The position numbers and the translations under genes are program-made. The notes beneath the pieces are model-generated. The model worked only from the letters and a program-made list of their open reading frames with translations, was not told the origin of the DNA and ran no database searches. Positions 48,691-61,259 of a stretch of DNA of 64,000 bases are shown one piece after another. This DNA is from Gnetum montanum (taxonomy: Eukaryota; Streptophyta; Gnetopsida; Gnetales; Gnetaceae), in the NCBI GenBank assembly GCA_015680685.1, contig MNCI01033474.1:1260156-1324155 (forward strand), given 5' to 3'. Every line of letters starts with the position of its first letter. Position 1 is the stretch's first letter.

Positions 48691-49562
48691 GTAATGTACA
48701 CTCCCAATCCTTCCACCCTTTTCCCTTGTAAATTTGTAATCTCATAGCTAGTTAGCCTAGATTTTATTTTTCTTGTGACATTTTGTTTACTTTATTTTAG
48801 TCCTTTCACAAGTTTACTTTTTTAAAAATTTTTATTTGAAGGCTTTTTCCTTTTCTAAGCATGATATAAATTGCAAAAACCTCATAAAACTGTAAAACCA
48901 AAAAAACCCACAAAATTTTAAAACATAAAACAAATAAAAATATATATTTCCTTACAACCCAAACCTACCATGGCCTAAAACTGGCAACATCAAATGCATG
49001 ACCTGCCATGGCCTTAAACTAGTAAGCAACCCTTATCCTATGGCCATTTATAACCTTGTCGCCTAGCTGTTTTCAACACTTATAGCCAATATAGCCAACA
49101 TAGCCATCTACAACATAGTCCTTTACAATTTTTATAACATTAAAACCTTAAAATCATAAGGCCATGAAAAATACAACACTAGAACAATATGGGCAAAAAT
49201 AAAATTAAAACTTAAAATTTAAAATTTTTGTAACATGCATAGCCACAGCTACAATGTGTGGCAAAGTGTCCAAATAATAATAAAAAATAATCATAAAATC
49301 ATCCATGAAAAATTTTTTGCTAACACTAACCATAAACATCAACAAAAATAAACATCATGTTAACAATGATAAGCAAAAACTCATGGAAAACTAGGGGATG
49401 TTAAGGGGCATCTAGAGGAGGAGGTGGTAGATCATCATCATTCTCACCATTAGGACCACTAATGCCTTCTAGTGCGTAAAATATAGCAACATAAAGCCAA
49501 TCACTAACCAAATAACAAACTGATAACTTAAGCATAAAATTAAAACAAAAAATATAAATATA
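48691..49562. other. Space between convergent gag-protease and antisense gene of B
   Basis: The stretch is A-rich on the plus strand and holds the 3' ends of two convergent genes, matching 20072-20748 in A. GTAATG (48691) and GTACAC (48696) are possible donor sites for an Ogre-type intron. No domain was seen. Confidence 0.4.
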
Positions 49563-52500
49563 TCAAAATTGTGGAAAATCTAGCTCAATGACCTCTGCAA
49601 GTAGATGTTGAAGGCTAATCTCCAAAGGATGGAGAATTTGGTCTTCTATCATGTTAGCCCAATCAACATTGACAAAAGTAATACCTATGAGGATTTTTGT
49701 TGGGTCCACTCTAGTCCAATCAGGAAGTTTCAATGATACTATAGTCATAGAAGCCTCACCTACAGCCATGGTGACCTGAGGAATAGAAGATTTGGTCACT
49801 ATAAAAGTGCTTTCAAAGAGCTAGTAAGTACTCTCAGCCTAAATCCCCTAGATGAATAGCTATCTCTTATGTCATTCAGTTATCTCCTTTTTAAGCCACT
49901 TAATCTATGCCTCCTAATTAGCCTTGTATTTTCTCTTATGATCCTTTTGTATTCAATCCCACTTTAGGACCCAACTATATAGCCCTTCCAATCCTTGGCT
50001 TTTCAAGAGATGAGATCCATTTGCATCAGCTACTATACCATCTCCCTGGAAAGTGCCTCCTTATCATGGATCATGTTCCAATAGTGGGCCCACATTATCT
50101 CTTTGGTTTGTAGGCTCTCTAAATTAGCCACTTGGGCTTCCACAAGGGCCTTGCAATCTTGGAGATCCCTAATTATATCAGCCTGCTACTCAGTCTCCTC
50201 TCTCAAGGCCACAGCTTACTCCCATAGGGATTCATTGGACCTTTGGAACTCCCATGATATTTTTTCACATGAAACTACAAGATCAATGGTAGTTTCATAT
50301 AACTTCAAGGGTACATTTTGAACATTAGAGAAAAGCTTTGGCAACGAGTCAAACTCCATGTCATAACTAGGGTCCCATGTTATTGATGGCATTGTAAACA
50401 ATACATGACCATAAATATAATCATAAGCATAATTTACAACTAAATATACCTCTATAACATAGCAAAATGACTCAGGCAAATAAAACATAGTTCTTACCAA
50501 TATCAAGTACAATTTGTTGCAATCGATTGATGATGTCCTTGGCCACTCCACACATGAACTCCATCTTTTTAGGCACCTCTACCCATGGTTTCATGCAAAA
50601 ATTAGGTGTAGAGGCCTCTTCTTATGGCTCAAGAACTACAACAAGCATAATAATCATCAAATGTTAAGAATGAAAATCAAACTTAAAACTATAGGCTATA
50701 ACAAGCAACATTAAGGCATGTGCATACCTGGCTCCTCCTCTACCTTCTCTAGGATGATGATGGAGGATGCGCCTAGCAATGGCTCACTGAACAAGGTATC
50801 TAGGTCATCTAGATCAATGTTGGCTAACCCTATAGCCTCATGATGCAATAAGAGTACCTCCTCTACATGCCTTTTTTCCTCTATTGCTACAGTAGTTGTA
50901 GACCTCAGTGCCTCCTCCATTGCGATAACTGCATACCTTTGCTCTTCTTTCATAGAAGAAACCTAGGCTACCATGTCTTGATGCTTATCTACGACCGTTA
51001 TACATAAAATGGGTTAGCATATGAAACAAAAATATAGCAATAAGACATAAAACATAGTTAAGACATATCGGTGATTATCTAATATCATTTGTTAAACCTC
51101 AACTTGAGCTTCTTTATGGAGGGTTTCTCTATCACTGGTGCTACTTCCTCTATGAGCCATTTCAATTTTGGCTTAGCTTCCCCATCAACCTCAGAGTGCA
51201 ACTCACGAGTCCTCCTAATGTTGGCTAGTACTATGAGAGGCTCCTCCCCTGTGCTATCAAGGGAAGCACACCAACTACCACTAACTCCCTTGGTGATCAC
51301 AAACAGTAACCTCCCCATGCCCTCTAGTGGGTTCTAGGCCTACATGATAGGATAAATATGCTTTATCCAAGGCCTAGAGAGTTTATCAAGGTCTTGGCCC
51401 ACAAAACATCCACTCCTCCTCACCACCAAGAACTCTACGAACCTCTTTAAATAAGATACAAAAAATGCATAATGCATGTGGATTATTGTAGAGATATCTT
51501 TGTAAGTTTTAGGATCTCCTCTTGAAGCCCTGTCTTCAAAGAAGTAGCTCAATTAAATGTGGTGCCCTCCATAAGGACCTGCTTAAAGGTCCATCTCTAT
51601 GCAACACCGATCACCTTCTTTTGTGACAACAATTCAAGAAAGATTGAAGGTTTGAATAAGGGATAATCTTCCCTTACTTCAACATCCATGAAATCATCCA
51701 AGGCAAGCCCAAAGTGGCCATAGCTAGTGCCTGACCATGACTCAACTTCCTCATGATGGCTTGATTCCTTCACTACTCTAGTGGAAACTTTCATCCTATC
51801 AATGAAAACACCAAACAAGTCACAAAAGGTAGCCTCACTAATAGGTATGGTGACCATTACACCTTGAATTGTAGTGCTAAACTATCTAGCTTTTATTTCA
51901 AAGGAGTCAACGACATTCAGAATCTCTATGGTAGGGATAGAAGGGATAGGTACCATTAAAACATCAAGCAAACCCACATGATCAATGTTTACTTGGATGT
52001 TTGTAGGTGCTTGTCCCCTCAAACACTTTTATGCTAGTTCCATCTCACCAAATTTCATAATAATGGTATCCTAAGGGCATCCTAAAATCAATAAGGTGAT
52101 GTCAAAAGAACTAGAAATTCCTACAAGATTACAACAAACGCTTACCATCAACATAGGCACATTTGGAAAAACCGAGATATCCCAAAAACTACAATCATAA
52201 TTTAAGACCATAGAACACTTAATACAATATCAGACATAATACAACAAATCATTCTTATTCGCATCTTTCTTATTAGCATTTGGTGAGGCTTGCATGGAGG
52301 TCCCAATGGCAATGGTCTTCTTCCTAATATAATATAATATCAGACATAATATAACAAATCATTGTTGTTCTCACATTTTTTCTTCTTGTTTGATTAGCTT
52401 GCATGGAGCTCCTAGTAGTAATGGTCTTCTCCCTAATGTGCTTGAAGCCCACCCACTAGCTATGTGCTATTTCAATGGCTACACACTTCTTGTAGATGGG

Positions 52501-53150
52501 GCTAAAGACATTAGTGTATTTATCAAGTCACTTATTCACTGATCATATATAATGGTCCTAATTTTTGGATCTTTGGTAAATACACTTAATGTGGTCTAAT
52601 CATTCCTAATTAAAATTTTGTCATTAAGCCTATACCTACAAGACATGTATAGAAATCAACAAGTTAGAAAAAGGTAAGTAAGCTAAAAACATCAAAACCT
52701 TATAACAACCATGCTTACCCTTATAGGTAGTACATAGTGTCAGGAGGGTTCTAAAACAATGTGTGGACTCTATGTGCCACCATCAAAGTATTATTGACAT
52801 TATACTAAGAATACTCTGGCATGCTCTAGATTGTAGAGAGGTAACATGCACCAATGGTGTCCCTAGTGTCCACCAACTCCCCTATTGCCCAGGTTTCAGG
52901 ATTCTCAGTTATAAACCTAACAATCAATCTGGCAAATCCATGTAGTAGGATCTCCACTATGACATTGGCTACATCTACAAACAAGCATGACCACATCATC
53001 ACATTGAAATTATGTAAGATGTAGGCAAGGAATTCCCTTGCCCTCAGCCAAAACCATAATGAGCCCTGCTCAAGAACCAAATCTAGGAGGGGGTGTTGGC
53101 CTTAGGTTGGTTGATGTAGCATAGGATGCCCACAAACTTAACCATGATTA
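49563..53150 (-). pseudogene. Antisense accessory gene inside element B, spliced, function unknown
   Basis: On the minus strand, pieces from 5' to 3' are: TWAIGELVDTRDTIGACYL (about 52900), ISEATFCDLFGVFIDRMKVS followed by LFKPSIFLELLSQKKVIGVA (51840-51600), GRLLFVITKGVSGSWCAS (51310), a Lys-rich APVIEKPSIKKLKLRF segment, MKEEQRYAVIAMEEALR (50950), ITWDPSYDMEFDSLPKLFS with CEKISWEFQRSNESL (50385-50220), a coiled-coil-like part, and SSIPQVTM...LHPLEISLQHLL (49790-49590). The same order occurs in A on its opposite strand. The blocks are separated by AT-rich stretches with plausible GT/AG borders, so it is a multi-exon gene. The fold is unknown to me. The protein start was not identified. Confidence 0.65.
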
Positions 53151-54904
53151 AAATGGGCTTCAACAAGGTCCTGCATTGAAACAACACATTATTAAGATCA
53201 TACTTCAACACATTGTTAGATCATACTTCAACACATCGTTAAGACCATACTTCAACACTTAGAATTTCTTAAAAACTTTTATCAAACATGCTAGTTAGGG
53301 GTGAAATTAGCCCCTATAAAAAACTCTAAAGTGTTGGTTAAATTTTCATCAGGGAATTCAAAACCAAGTGTTACGACCTTTATAGCCTTTATGACATAAT
53401 ATCCAAAACGTTATAATATGTATAAATCAAATATTCCTTAGTCTCAAACAACATTGATACAAAAATGACTTAAAATCTAGGAAACAATCATAGAAAAAAC
53501 ATTACTAAAAATAGAAACAAAATATTTTATAGCCATGAAACCAAGTTTAGAGTATTTTCATCATCCTTATATATCCTTAGGAGCATGGGACATTTACAAG
53601 AAAAATTTTTAAGTGTGCTAGCGCTACCCATCTCCAAGGGGTAAAATTAATACAACCAAAATAAACCCAAGTTTGCGTAGCCTTAGTAAAAAATTCATTA
53701 AAATTCATTTTAAGTCCAATTTCAATGATTCCACCACTAAAGGAATCCAAAAATCATGAACCTTGCAACCATAATTAGAAATCCAAAAATCCAAAACCAT
53801 TTTTACTCAAAATGTAACCAAATTGACATGAATGTAGCCATCACTAAAAACCCCATTTCAAGTAGGGTTGGTAAAAAATTTGCCAAAAAATTGTTTTAGC
53901 TCCAAATGAAGTGATTCCACCACTATTTGAAATCTTAAATTGAGCCCTAAACACCACCATAAAAAATTTAAAAACCCTTTTGTTTTTTCAAAAAAAAAAT
54001 CTTAAACCTTTATGAAAAACTGAAAAGGGCACAAATCACAATTGCACAACATAGCCAAAATGTCCACAACTCACTTGATAAAATTCCAAATTGAATGAAA
54101 CCACAACCAATAGAAACCTTAAATCTAACATTAGAAACCCAAGACCATATATTTTGATCATCTTTGGCTAATTTCTTAACAAAAAATGCACAAGTGAGCT
54201 TGCTTTTTTTCCAAAACTGGTAAAAAACACATACAAAATAGCAAAACCTAATTTTAAAATCATATCAACCAAAGCCTAAATAACCAAATGAATATAGATC
54301 CACACAAAAACCATCAAAATAGGAGAATGGGTTTCATCAAAATTCAATTCTAGTGAACACAATGGCTTAAATCTAGAAAAACACTCTCATCCTAAACATA
54401 AAAATGACTAGGAACAACTAGCAATGGCCTACCTCAGGGTGATTGTTGATGAAGTTTGGATGAAAATAGGCCAAGGTAGGTGGAAGATTCCATGTGTCAC
54501 TACATATTCATCCTTAATCATGGGGTTCTTGTTGCTTCCTCCTCTCCTCTTCATGATTTCTATAATCAATGTCAAGCAAAAACTAGAAGATTTGAAGAAT
54601 CTGGACAGTAGCATTGCCTAGGGGACAAATCTGGAGCACCAACACTAAAGAATGATGATTCTTTAGAGCAATATCTCTACCAAAATCCAATCTAATTCTC
54701 TATGGAAAAGAATTAGATTTATGTGTGATCTTTTCACAAAATTTGATATATGACCTAGATCAAAACCTAAACATCTTCTTCCATGCCCCTATTGCCAATT
54801 TCAAGCACTAATATTCATGGTGCACTAAAGTGATAAGGGAGAAATGTCTCACTAACACTAGAAATGGTGGGAGTTATCACAAAGTTCAAAAATTTGAATT
54901 TCTT
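53151..54904 (-). other. Leader region of the B antisense gene, no ORF recognised
   Basis: The stretch is A-rich on the plus strand (T-rich in gene sense), like 14721-16589 in A. A near-tandem duplicate, ATCATACTTCAACACAT(T/C)G, occurs at 53200-53240. The small plus-strand frame at 54424-54621 has hydrophobic segments but no match that I recognise. It is probably untranslated leader with introns. Confidence 0.35.
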
Positions 54905-55435
54905 GATGTGGGCCCCACCATACACCTCCCATGCATGGTGTTCCAAGCTTGGAAACTTCACCAACGTTGAGGTTTCGACTCCTTCAAATACATAAAACAT
55001 GTTACAACCTTCTCCCCCCTTGTACCCATGCTGGTAGTATGGACCCAACATGGGTCCTAGCCCCATTTAACCTAAAACACTCTCACATTAACCCCCTTTC
55101 TATTTCTAGGAGCTCTAACCAACCCTATCAAACCCCAAACTCTAGCAAAAGGTAAGACCCTAACAAGACTTGCCAATTTTGGCATCCACACTGGGCCAAC
55201 ATTGCCCAACATGGCTCTAGTGTTGCCAAATGGGGTTAGCATCCACACTCACCCCTAGGTGGATCCCACATAGTCCAAAACCCCTCTAATCACCCCCAAG
55301 CAACTCCAAAACTCTCCAAACTTAGTCAAAAGTACTCAAAACTTGCAGATCTGGTGGAGCCACGCTAAAGGGAACTCCATCCATGCTACCCAGCATGGCT
55401 CTAGTGTGGATGGGTGGTATGTGACCTTGAACTAC
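54905..55435 (-). promoter_or_regulatory. Palindrome-rich promoter-like region of the B antisense gene
   Basis: GGACCCAACATGGGTCC (55041-55057) has perfect 7-bp arms. TGCCAATTTTGGCA (55171-55184) is a perfect palindrome and shares TGCCAA/TTGGCA with the B LTR palindrome at 43113. CCCAACATGGCTCTAG (55205-55220) and CCCAGCATGGCTCTAG (about 55390) repeat words of the B LTR. The region lies upstream of the minus-strand gene, as 12881-14720 does in A. No convincing TATA box was found. Confidence 0.5.
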
Positions 55436-55481
55436 TAAATTTGACCACTTTCTTATCTTATTTTAACCTTGATGACCTTCC

Positions 55482-56358
55482 TGATGAGTGGCGAGGTACC
55501 CCTACACTCAACCATACGAAACGAGTGTCGCACGCGCGATCCGGTTGAACTCCACAAATGGACTAGTTGTGGCACTTAGACAGTTATCCTTAGGTTGCAA
55601 TTCGCTGTCTTCCCACCTGGACTAGTATTGTATATTTTTCATGTATGGTTTAGTCTAGTGTGAGGTGTATGATGTGTTTCTAATCTATGCTACTCCTAAA
55701 GGCAGTGGAAAATAATATTTAACTAAGATAAGCTAGGAGGAAAAGGGTAAGAAAATCTAATCTAGCCTAAGTGCGATGAGCAATCGATTCCTTGATCAAC
55801 CGTATACATCTTGGACTTGGTGTACGACTACCACTGGGACTACCAAGCGTAGGGCCTAGGTACGCCATTGGGATTACCAAGTGCAGATCCCAAATACGCC
55901 ACTGGGTTACCAAGCGTAGACCCTAGCTACACCACTGGGCTACCAAGCAGTCACACTTAAATGCTCGTAATCAAGTCGTACTTGTTTCGCGTTCTAGCAG
56001 TTTAAGGGTGAGAGAGAGAAAATAGTAAATAACATTAAATAAATAACAAAGTGAATGTTGTAATGATGAATTAATCTCGATCTTTATTGCTGGTCATGTG
56101 CGTGTCCAAGTACGGCACACTCAAATAAAGACACCGTACAATTACATTCACCACATTGTGTGCAAACACAGGAAAAAATCTAACTCTGGAGGGATCAAAC
56201 TACCAGAGCTTCACTACTCTAAAACTAGGATTCCCAAACAAGGGAGTGTCATGTCTTATAGATATGACAGTGGACTATGATATCACGTACATGATATCGT
56301 TTGGAAGACGTGATATTGCGTACGCGATATCGTGGCCTATGCAAATCGCATCTCATCA
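55482..56358 (-). repeat. 3' LTR of E
   Basis: The 877-bp LTR aligns with 63133-63978. By hand I count about 18 differences in the first 170 bases, mostly C/T and G/A, so the insertion is not recent. Near its U3 start it has one more CGATATCG-type unit than the other LTR, and about 20 extra bases around 56230-56260. The near-palindrome GATATTGCGTACGCGATATC lies at 56312-56331. Confidence 0.9.
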
Positions 56359-56371
56359 TACCCCCACGACT
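56359..56371 (-). other. Polypurine tract of E
   Basis: The minus strand reads AGTCGTGGGGGTA immediately before the LTR start TGATGAGATG. The same sequence occurs at the matching place of D (42607-42595). Confidence 0.8.
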
Positions 56372-56529
56372 GAATACAAACTCGTCCTCGAGTTACAAGG
56401 AGAACAAGCTTCATTGATTACACAGTGGATAGGTATGAGATTATTAACTGGAAAAATAAATGGACTAATGTCGTAGTGTGGGAAGATACAACACAGAGAA
56501 AAAATACTACAACTACAAAAATGTGGAAC

Positions 56530-59319
56530 TCATGTAGTTCCTGGTGGTGGTGGCTCCTCCATGGGTGCTTTCCCTTTGTCACGTGCCCTAGGCTTTGAAG
56601 CTTGGTTGCATAGAAGTATGGCCTGGAGCTTCTCCTCTTCAATCCGAGGGTCTTGTGTCATCCATGCTAATGATCCAATGTTTGATGGACTCGGCACTTC
56701 CCACGAATAGGGTAGTTGCGAGAACATCTCATTGGCTTTGACATACCATGCCGCAAACACCCATTGTTCCTCCTCATAGGCTCTGGCTTTGTCTTTATAT
56801 TCATGAAGCTCTGTTAGCCATCGAGCCAAGTTGGTTGCAACATCGTTTTGTCCCTAGTAGCTTTCTTTTACCACTACAAGTTCAGAATTTGCGATATCTA
56901 GTTTTTCAACCAACTTCTTGCGCTCTACAAATTCTGCTTCATATTTGATGTGGGTGGAAGCTACTTGCTGCTCAAGCTCTGACCTTGGGCATCCTACTAT
57001 TAACATGGCTAGGTTGGCATATCTAAGGTTTGCCAACTCCATGTACTCTGTTAAGTCTTGGATCTGCAGGTCCCGATTCTTAACTTCTGCTTAGTGGGCA
57101 AAGGCGTAAGTGTCCAATATGGCCCTCCAATCAATGTGCTAAGCACTGATGTTGTTGATTTGAGCCTTGGCCATATGGATCTCCTTCTCCAAGATTTGTT
57201 TGTACATCCCCACCTAATCATGGAAATGCTCCTTCAGCTTCTCATGTCATTTAGCCTCATTCTACCACGCGCTTATTTCGATGGCTAATTTTTGACGAAT
57301 AGCGTGTACCTCCTCCATTGAGAGGGTTCGGTTCTCTCTGGCTAAATGGCATACATCTCGATTGACCCGAATGAACTATTCTCACAACTAATAAAAGTGT
57401 TCATAGAGAACATTCTTTTGCTTCTCCACAAAATTCAACCAAAGGTTATCTGCAACCAACTACTTATTCTCTTCTTCTAAGGCCTTGAGTGCCTTAAGAT
57501 GTGCATGAGTTTGTGCTTGAGCTGTAGAGGCATCCCAAGTGGCTGTCTCCTTTTCTTCTGCCACCTTCTTATTTTCTGCAATTAGCTTTGTTAATTACTC
57601 AGTTCTGAAATTGTCTAGCTAGTCTGCGGGAACAAATTGCAAAGGATCCCATTGTGCTGCTTGTAAGGCTACGAGTTGCTCTTGTAGTTTCTACACTTTA
57701 GCTTCAGCATGCTCGGCCCTTACTTTGGATATGACTAGCTTCCCCTTTGTGGAAATGAGGTCTAATTGAATTGCTATTACATTCTGGGGGATGTCAAATA
57801 GAGACGTCAAAACTTGTCCTGTTTGAAGCAATCTGTCCAGTGCATCCTCATGTTCCGCAGGAGTCATTTAGGTTTTGGCAAGAGTTTGAGCATCTTGTGC
57901 TCCTAAAAGATCTGTCGATGGCACAACAGGCACATTGAAAGATTCTTTGATATGATTAGTGACCACTTCAGCAACTTCCATGGCATCCTGGTGTTACATG
58001 ACCACCACAGTGGCCCCTTCACTAGTCTCTAACTACACTTGAAATGATGTCGTGTTTCCAGAGATCTGTTGTGACCATCTACTTTCCCCTCCTCCTATTT
58101 GGATGGATAATTCACCCCTTGTGTGATCTAATGAAATAGTAGGCTAGTTGACATGATCGATGACATGGAAGAGGTTTGCATCATCACGACTTCCCCAACT
58201 AACTGTCTCAACGATGGCCCTAAGATGGCTCATCGACGGTCTGTAGTCTTGCAGCAGTGGCGGCTAATCCTAGCGTGTGCTAGGTCTTGCTTCTTGTTGT
58301 TGGCTAGGACCTGTGGCTGGAGGTTGACTGGGTCCTGCAAGTTGAGTTGCAGGTGGTCCAGTCATCTGTTCTTCTTCTTCATCTGGTTCCAGCTCTTTGC
58401 CAATGCTCTTTCTTGAAGCTAGCACCTTTAATAACTCAACATAAGAAGCATTTTGGGCCTTTCGAAGGATGTCATTTGTGTATCCCTGAATACCAGCCCG
58501 TCGGCACAGTTTTTTGATAAGGCTGAGAAAAGGCAGCGCCATCTTCCCTATCTTCTGTTCTTCAAATTGCCTTAGGATCTCCATCAAATATAGATGGGGA
58601 AGGTTAGTGTTAACCTTTCCCATCAACACTGCACATCCCCTAGCCGCATACGTAGATATTCCTTTCAAGCCTTTTGTGGGAAAGAGGTGATAGGTTCCCA
58701 TTTTGAAATAAATTTTCTCTTCCATCATCAACTCACCAAAAGCTTTATCTCTACCATAATCCTTCTCTAACCAATCTTTTCACACATCAGGGTCTGATCG
58801 GGTAGATAATCGAGCAACATGGGGGCCTGAATTTGGAAGTTTTAACACTTCCGAAATCACCTGCACAGAAAAGTCTACTATCACACCACAAATGTTAACC
58901 GTGGTGCCTTGCTCCTTATTGTGCCAAAACAAGTATGTTTCACCTAAGTACCAGGCACCGCACTCAGAGAGGAGAGGCCATAAGGGAGACCCTTTAATGT
59001 GATCCCTAACAGCCTCAGGAGCAAACTCTACAAAAGGTTCAAAGTTAAGCTCCACGATCACCGTAGCAACTGTGGACTTCGTATGGATAGCCTAAACACA
59101 TTCTGGGGGCAACGTGAGTTGTTGTCTTGGTTCAGGCGCAGCAGCAGCTCCTCTTTCTACCTGCCCAGACCATTTGATAGGAGGTTCTTCTTGATGGATG
59201 CTGAATGATTGCACCTCCTATTCTGCATGTTGTCCAGCAAGGACCTGTCTTCCACCTCTCCAAGGTTGTTTCGCTTCACCTTGAGCAGGACCCTCTCGCT
59301 GTGCACGTTTTAGGGCCAT
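56530..59319 (-). pseudogene. Accessory protein frame of E, 930 codons, function unknown
   Basis: One frame runs from ATG at 59319 (MALKRAQREGPAQGE) to a stop at 56530 without any frameshift I can find, but with about twenty in-frame stops, mostly TAG. The N-terminal part (PLWPLLSECGAWYLGETYLF, then VISEVLKLPNSGPHV, then GISTYAARGCAVLMG) is globular. It resembles a domain often annotated in plants only as putative transposon protein. From about residue 350 onward it is Glu/Gln/Lys-rich and coiled-coil-like (for example EHEDALDRLLQTGQ, then LEKEIHMAKAQINN). The end is EEPPPPGTT. It runs in the sense direction, unlike the accessory genes of A and B. It has its own upstream promoter-like region. 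Function is not known. Confidence 0.7.
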
Positions 59320-59757
59320 CTGCAATCACACGGGCCAACGTTAGTAAGGTTGTTTTCAAAGTTAAGTTATACCTTACTACATGCCTTTAATTAAATATCT
59401 TATTCTATCGTGTGATTGTGCCTGAAAATTATGATAATGGGTCCTATGACTTAGGTGGGTTTCATTTTAATCTCCCGGTATACTTACGGGCATATGATTT
59501 TTGGCACAATGTTTCTAAGTGTTAGTATTAATTACCCTAATTTATGTACTTTGGGTGATGACAAATTTCAAAAAATTTAGGCACTTTTCAGCAAGTGTCC
59601 CTCCCCCATGACTAAACTGAACACTCTGGGGACAAACAGGTTCAAACAAAATCAAAATCGGAGCACCAACGCACGATATATGAGTCGTAGAGAAAAATTT
59701 CAAAAATTCCCCCTATGTAAATGGAAAAATGATGCTAAGTGTTGTGGCGGGGGTTCC

Positions 59758-59843
59758 TATTTATAGGTAAATAGGACGCGATATCATGTACGGTACATCG
59801 CATACACGATATCACGTGGGACGCAATATCGCGTACGCGATAT
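59758..59843 (-). promoter_or_regulatory. Internal promoter-like region of E with CGATATCG words
   Basis: On the minus strand a TATA-like TATAAATA (59765-59758) is preceded within 15 bp by words GATATCGCGTCC and GATATCGTGTATGCGATG, and by the perfect palindrome ATATCGCGTACGCGATAT (59826-59843). Both LTRs of E have the same arrangement, words then TATA box. The accessory frame starts about 440 bp downstream. This looks like a second promoter for that frame. It could instead be a displaced LTR fragment, but sequence outside the word block does not obviously align with the LTR. Confidence 0.6.
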
Positions 59844-59865
59844 CTCGTCCCTAGTGATGTGGGAC

Positions 59866-60576
59866 ACCTGAAAAATACTGAATTTTTAATGATTTTCTTG
59901 AATTAATGGTGTAAAATGAGGACATGGGCAAGTATGAAGATATCCTAAGGTAATTCATTAATTTGAGAGGCACTTTTAATGATAATGATGTGAGTTTGAG
60001 CAATTAAAAATTTGGCGGTTATGAAGAAAAGGGAATGTAATGGTACATTGGAACGTTAAAATTTTTAGGGACAATAAAAGGGAAAGAAAATTATGAAAAA
60101 TTAAGCTGAGGATAAGAAATTGTGTGTTTGACCTAGAGAATTAGTGAAGATTACCAAGAATTACACAAGTGGGTCCTCCCCAAAGCAGGTTTTAACCTAT
60201 TATGCCCTTGTGTAACCACACTTAAAGTGTCCGTGGGTACTAGAAGGGTTAAATGTAATCCGCACCAACTCCACAAAACACACATATGTAAATATCACCA
60301 AAATGAGATGAAAAATCTATGCTACACGGGACACAAGCTACAATTACACAAATAGTGAGATGAGATGAAGTATAGAAAGGTATCGTAGAGATTGGGACAT
60401 GAGGTAGCTAACCCAGGGCACAATGAATCCTGCGTGTAAAGCATGATTAAGGTGTCATTAACCCGTTGTTCCAAGATCAGGACCAAGTCCATTCCTCCAA
60501 ACAGTGACATCACATTGTTTCATCCCATGATGAGCAACTATGAGAGTACCATAACAACAAGGCATACGATCACTTG
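59866..60576. other. Noncoding stretch of E before the assembly gap
   Basis: I see no ORF, repeat or domain on either strand. The predicted reading frames that cross into the N run are not real evidence of coding. Confidence 0.4.
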
Positions 60577-61091
60577 NNNNNNNNNNNNNNNNNNNNNNNN
60601 NNNNNNNNNNNNNNNNNNNNNNNNNNNNNNNNNNNNNNNNNNNNNNNNNNNNNNNNNNNNNNNNNNNNNNNNNNNNNNNNNNNNNNNNNNNNNNNNNNNN
60701 NNNNNNNNNNNNNNNNNNNNNNNNNNNNNNNNNNNNNNNNNNNNNNNNNNNNNNNNNNNNNNNNNNNNNNNNNNNNNNNNNNNNNNNNNNNNNNNNNNNN
60801 NNNNNNNNNNNNNNNNNNNNNNNNNNNNNNNNNNNNNNNNNNNNNNNNNNNNNNNNNNNNNNNNNNNNNNNNNNNNNNNNNNNNNNNNNNNNNNNNNNNN
60901 NNNNNNNNNNNNNNNNNNNNNNNNNNNNNNNNNNNNNNNNNNNNNNNNNNNNNNNNNNNNNNNNNNNNNNNNNNNNNNNNNNNNNNNNNNNNNNNNNNNN
61001 NNNNNNNNNNNNNNNNNNNNNNNNNNNNNNNNNNNNNNNNNNNNNNNNNNNNNNNNNNNNNNNNNNNNNNNNNNNNNNNNNNNNNNNNNNN
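60577..61091. other. Assembly gap of 515 N
   Basis: The run of N separates gag from the accessory region of E. The true length is unknown. Any protease or other short domain of E could be hidden here, so the absence of pol domains is not fully established, although a complete pol would not fit in 515 bases. Confidence 0.99.
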
Positions 61092-61259
61092 AAATGAGGA
61101 TCCTTGCATATTGGAAATATTGAAATTGGTCCATACTTATCCCCTTGGATTTCACACACTTTGTAATAAACATAGTGGGGCACTTCATACGATGTAGTTC
61201 CTGGATAACGAGTTGACCCACTATGATATTTAAGACTGTTAGATGGTATGCAAGGATTA

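Noticed and set aside
54424-54621. Plus-strand frame with a hydrophobic segment that could suggest a small membrane protein
   Set aside because: It is short, with no homologue I recognise, no counterpart in A, and it lies opposite to the local gene direction.
54905-55481. This region as the 3' LTR of B
   Set aside because: No TGAAACACC start or polypurine tract is present. It shares words with the 5' LTR but does not align with it in order, so the 3' LTR is more likely beyond the window.
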